Shown here in pieces: positions 6,287-8,642 of a stretch of DNA of 8,642 bases. How positions within the stretch are numbered: the stretch's first letter is position 1; the number at the start of each line of letters is the position of its first letter. This stretch comes from Actinomycetes bacterium. Its GTDB lineage: Bacteria; Actinomycetota; Actinomycetes; Actinomycetales; Actinomycetaceae. The notes under the pieces are model-generated. The model was not told the origin of the DNA, made no database searches, and worked only from the letters and a program-made list of their open reading frames with translations. The stretch lies in contig JAFAAX010000010.1 of the NCBI GenBank assembly GCA_023426345.1, forward strand, positions 1 through 8,642, given 5' to 3'. Made by a program: the position numbers and the translations under genes.

Positions 6287-7019
6287 TCCGTCCTCGCACA
6301 CGGATCGCCCCGGGACGGTCATTGCCGAGGACCGCTGGCGAGACCTGCTCGACCAGGCCCGCGCCATCGGCGCCCGGGCCGCCGCCTCCTCCTCGCACGG
6401 GCAGGGCGCGTCGCGCCGAGCGGCGCGCAGCGGCGCGGAGGCCTCCCTCGATCGGACGGGGAACGCGCTGGCGGGGCTGTCGGCGCCGATCCGCCAGTTC
6501 CAGGCCGTCCTGCTGGATCTCGGCGCCCTTCGCCACGTCGAGGCCTGGATCGGACCGGAGGGCGACACGCTGGCCGTCCATCGGCCCGACGGGGTCCACG
6601 TGTCCGCGACGGCCCACGCCGCGCTGCCGTCCGCGCTGGCCGCCGTCCTCGACCTCGGCCCCCGGCCGCGGGTGGACCCGGGCCCCCAGCGCGTCCCCTC
6701 CCAGCTCCTCCGCGCCCTGTACGTCGGGGACGGCGAGCTGGCGGACTCACTGCTGCGACGGACGATCGGCCGCTCCTCTGCGGCCGCCCTGGCCGCCGGC
6801 GTCCGCGACGGGCTGTGGCGGCTCAGCCTGCTCAGCGACTCCGGGCCCGTCGACGGCCGCTGGGACATGCGCGACCACCTGATGACGCTGTCGGTGCCCG
6901 CCTGCCTCTGCCTGCTGACACCCGAGGACGGGGCGCCCGACATCGCGTTGGAGCCCGTCACCTCCGCTGCCGTCTGGGCGGCGATCACACCGTGGCTGCG
7001 AACGGAGCGCGCCGGCTGA
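6270..7019 (+). CDS. Uncharacterised soluble protein, possibly EspG-like
   Basis: 249 aa. The ATG at 6270 lies inside the end of the preceding gene (17-nt overlap) and has no clear ribosome binding site, which fits translational coupling. No signal peptide or membrane helix is seen. Residues 1-65 are helical and polar. Residues 70-130 alternate strands and helices (LLDLGALRHVEAWIGPEGDTL, then VHRPDGVHVS). Residues 140-190 are helical, and 205-245 include VPACLCLLTPEDG with a final amphipathic helix. This alternation, and the pattern of a score-like strand pair followed by an Ala-rich helix, is loosely like EspG-type chaperones of ESX/type VII secretion. No motif proves this and no WXG100, EccC or mycosin gene is in view. 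Treat the function as unknown; the pairing with the membrane protein is the firmer clue. Confidence 0.8.
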   Translation: MTWPPDPSSHTDRPGTVIAEDRWRDLLDQARAIGARAAASSSHGQGASRRAARSGAEASLDRTGNALAGLSAPIRQFQAVLLDLGALRHVEAWIGPEGDTLAVHRPDGVHVSATAHAALPSALAAVLDLGPRPRVDPGPQRVPSQLLRALYVGDGELADSLLRRTIGRSSAAALAAGVRDGLWRLSLLSDSGPVDGRWDMRDHLMTLSVPACLCLLTPEDGAPDIALEPVTSAAVWAAITPWLRTERAG

Positions 7020-7023
7020 CGGT

Positions 7024-7049
7024 CCGCGGCGGCCGCGGCAGCACCGCGG
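7024..7049. terminator. GC-rich inverted repeats after the small operon
   Basis: The palindrome CCGCGG occurs three times (7024-7029, 7033-7038, 7044-7049) within 26 nt right after the stop at 7019. Any two copies can pair as a stem with a short loop. No T-tract follows, so this is at best a T-less hairpin terminator between two convergent genes. Confidence 0.3.
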
Positions 7050-7050
7050 G

Positions 7051-7160
7051 ACACAGCCGGACGGGCACAGCCCAGCCGGACGCCGGCAACCCGACACAGC
7101 CAGCCGGACTCAGCCAGACGGGCACAGCCCAGCGGGGCTCAGCCGGCCGGGCTCAGCCAA
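7051..7160. repeat. Degenerate ~14-nt tandem repeat between convergent genes
   Basis: CAGCC recurs at 7054, 7068, 7097, 7111, 7125, 7140 and 7154, mostly 14 nt apart, with one decayed unit around 7082. The longer unit is close to CAGCCGGACGGGCA. GGGCTCAGCC is exact at 7135-7144 and 7149-7158. The block fills most of the 164-nt gap between the stop at 7019 and the stop of the aldehyde dehydrogenase at 7184. It looks like slippage-derived satellite sequence. It shares no motif with the array at 1849-2198. Confidence 0.6.
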
Positions 7161-7183
7161 CGTGGCGCGCCCGCCCGCCCGCG

Positions 7184-8642
7184 TCACCGCAGGCGCCGCA
7201 GCACCTGGACCCCGCGCATGAGGAGGCGCCCCCACTGCTCGTGGCCGACTCCCGCCGGTCCGGCCACGGGCACGAGCCGCTGGGCGGCGATCGTCTGCGG
7301 CTCCGTGTACTCCAGGATCCCCTCGTCGCCGTGCCGGCGCCCCACCCCTGAGATCCCCATCCCGCCCATCGGCGCGTCGTGGGAGGCCCAGGCCGCGGCG
7401 TAGCCCTCGTTGAGGTTGACCGTGCCCGCGCGCAGCCGCTCGGCCACAGCCCGCGCGTGGGAGGCGGAACGCGACCACACCGACGCGTTGAGTCCGTACT
7501 CCGAGGCGTTCGCCGCCTGGATGGCCTCCTCGTCGGAGGCGACCCGGAACAGGCTGAGGACGGGGCCGAAGGTCTCCTCGGAGAACACGGCCATGTCGGG
7601 CGTGACGTCCGCGAGCAGGGTCGGCTCGTAGAAGAACGGCCCAAGGTCGGGCCGGGGGCGTCCGCCCGCCAGCACCGTCGCGCCCTTCGCCCGGGCATCC
7701 TCGACGTGCGCCGTCACCTTCCGCAGCTGCGCGGCCCCGGTGAGCGATCCCATGTCGACGTCCCACTCGGTCCCCGCACCCAGGCGGAGGCCGCGCGTGC
7801 GCTCGACGAGGGCGGGCACGAAGCGGTCCCACACCGCGTCGTCGACGTAGGTGCGCTCGATGCTCAGGCACAGCTGCCCGGTGTTCGAGAAGGCCGCCTG
7901 CACGGCGCCCGCCGCCGCCCGGACCGGATCGGCGTCGGACAGGACCAGAAGCGGGTTCTTCCCGCCCAGCTCCGCGGCGAACCCGATGAGCCGGTCCGCG
8001 CAGGCGCGACCCAGTTCGCGCCCCGTCGCGGAGGATCCCGTGAACATCAGGAAGTCCGCGCCCGCCCGGCTCCCCTCCCCCGCGTCAGGGGACCTGCCGG
8101 ACCCGGCCACGCGGGCGCCCTCGTCGGCGATGGAGCCGGTGAGGACCGGACCGAGTTCCCGGCCGGGACCGACGACGACCTGGAGGACCTCCGCGGGCAG
8201 TCCGGCCCTGCGCAGCAGCGACACCGCGAGCAGCGCCGTGTCCGGCGTCTGGGAGTCCGGTTTGAGCACCACGGCGTTGCCGGCCGCGAGCGCCGGCAGA
8301 GCGTCCCCGATCGGCAGCGCCAGCGGGTAGTTCCACGGCGCGATGACCGCGACGACGCCGCGCGGCACGTGGCGGACGACCGTGCGGGTGAGGACGGGGA
8401 AGGCGCCGGCGCGGCGCCGATCGGCGAGCAGGCGGGGCGCCCGGCGGGCGACGTCGTGGGCCCACAGGACCGTGTCGGCGAACTCCTCGAGCGCGCTGGC
8501 GCGGTTCTTGCCCGTCTCCTGCTGGATCCAGTCGAGCATCTCGTCGCGGTGGTCCGCCAGCAGGACCCCGAAGCGGTCGAGGACGGCGGCGCGCTCGCGG
8601 GCGGGCCGGGCCGCCCAGGCGGGTTGAGCGGCCCGGGCCAGC
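7184..8642 (-). CDS. gabD2: Succinate-semialdehyde dehydrogenase-like aldehyde dehydrogenase (GabD2-type, 5' partial)
   Basis: The frame is open to the right edge, so the start is missing; 485 residues are visible, close to the full family length. An ATG at 8539 is internal, because ordinary family sequence (LDRFGVLLADHRDEM) precedes it. Numbering from the first whole codon: oxyanion Asn104 in APWNYP, cofactor Lys127 in VLKPDS, FTGSSATGR with Gly202, general base Glu224 in ELGGK and nucleophile Cys258 in GQLCLSIER, 34 residues after the Glu as is usual. The tail GRRHGDEGILEYTEPQTIA resembles mycobacterial GabD2, which oxidises succinic semialdehyde to succinate with NADP+. A Gly/Ser/Ala-rich insert of about 20 residues lies near 170-195, just before the FTGS motif. 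Substrate and cofactor are inferred from family resemblance; another aliphatic aldehyde is possible. It is a cytosolic enzyme, convergent to the two-gene operon. Confidence 0.9.
   Translation of the reverse strand, partial: LARAAQPAWAARPARERAAVLDRFGVLLADHRDEMLDWIQQETGKNRASALEEFADTVLWAHDVARRAPRLLADRRRAGAFPVLTRTVVRHVPRGVVAVIAPWNYPLALPIGDALPALAAGNAVVLKPDSQTPDTALLAVSLLRRAGLPAEVLQVVVGPGRELGPVLTGSIADEGARVAGSGRSPDAGEGSRAGADFLMFTGSSATGRELGRACADRLIGFAAELGGKNPLLVLSDADPVRAAAGAVQAAFSNTGQLCLSIERTYVDDAVWDRFVPALVERTRGLRLGAGTEWDVDMGSLTGAAQLRKVTAHVEDARAKGATVLAGGRPRPDLGPFFYEPTLLADVTPDMAVFSEETFGPVLSLFRVASDEEAIQAANASEYGLNASVWSRSASHARAVAERLRAGTVNLNEGYAAAWASHDAPMGGMGISGVGRRHGDEGILEYTEPQTIAAQRLVPVAGPAGVGHEQWGRLLMRGVQVLRRLR

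Noticed and set aside
5117..7054. 645-aa minus-strand open frame
   Set aside because: It is antisense to the two coupled plus-strand genes, Arg/Ser/Gly-rich and lacks recognisable domains. The plus-strand genes have better start signals and hydrophobic patterning.
8343..8627. Plus-strand small protein opposite the aldehyde dehydrogenase N-terminal region
   Set aside because: The minus strand encodes clearly conserved aldehyde dehydrogenase sequence through this whole stretch, so the plus frame is a shadow.

Overview
The window reads as chromosomal DNA of a high-GC Actinomycetota, possibly Actinomycetaceae (genus inferred, not proven). The coding regions are very GC-rich with mostly G or C at third codon positions. 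They include an actinobacterial-style UvrA paralogue and an aldehyde dehydrogenase of the mycobacterial GabD2 type. I saw no rRNA, tRNA, CRISPR array, transposase or phage gene.

Layout from left to right: (1) 1-1775 (+) is the C-terminal part of a large SMC/YhaN-like coiled-coil ATPase whose start lies outside the window. (2) 1776-2236 is a 461-nt gap between two gene 3' ends. It holds nine copies of a 22-nt motif: five forward, four inverted, laid out almost as a mirror image. Two adjacent pairs can form long hairpins. (3) 2237-4990 (-) is a class II UvrA-type tandem ABC ATPase that lacks the UvrB-binding insertion. (4) 4991-5251 is a divergent promoter region. (5) 5252-6286 and 6270-7019 (+) are two overlapping uncharacterised genes: a three-helix membrane protein with a soluble C-terminal domain, and a 249-aa soluble protein. 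(6) 7020-7183 is a second convergent gap with a degenerate 14-nt tandem repeat. (7) 7184-8642 (-) is an aldehyde dehydrogenase whose N-terminus is outside the window.

Two of the genes plausibly belong to DNA maintenance (the YhaN-like ATPase and the UvrA paralogue), but they are convergent and not one operon. The two small plus-strand genes look translationally coupled and so probably work together. The aldehyde dehydrogenase is a separate metabolic gene. The most unusual element is the mirror-symmetric repeat array at 1849-2198, which no gene call explains and which resembles a REP/BIME-type intergenic element or a multi-site protein-binding array.
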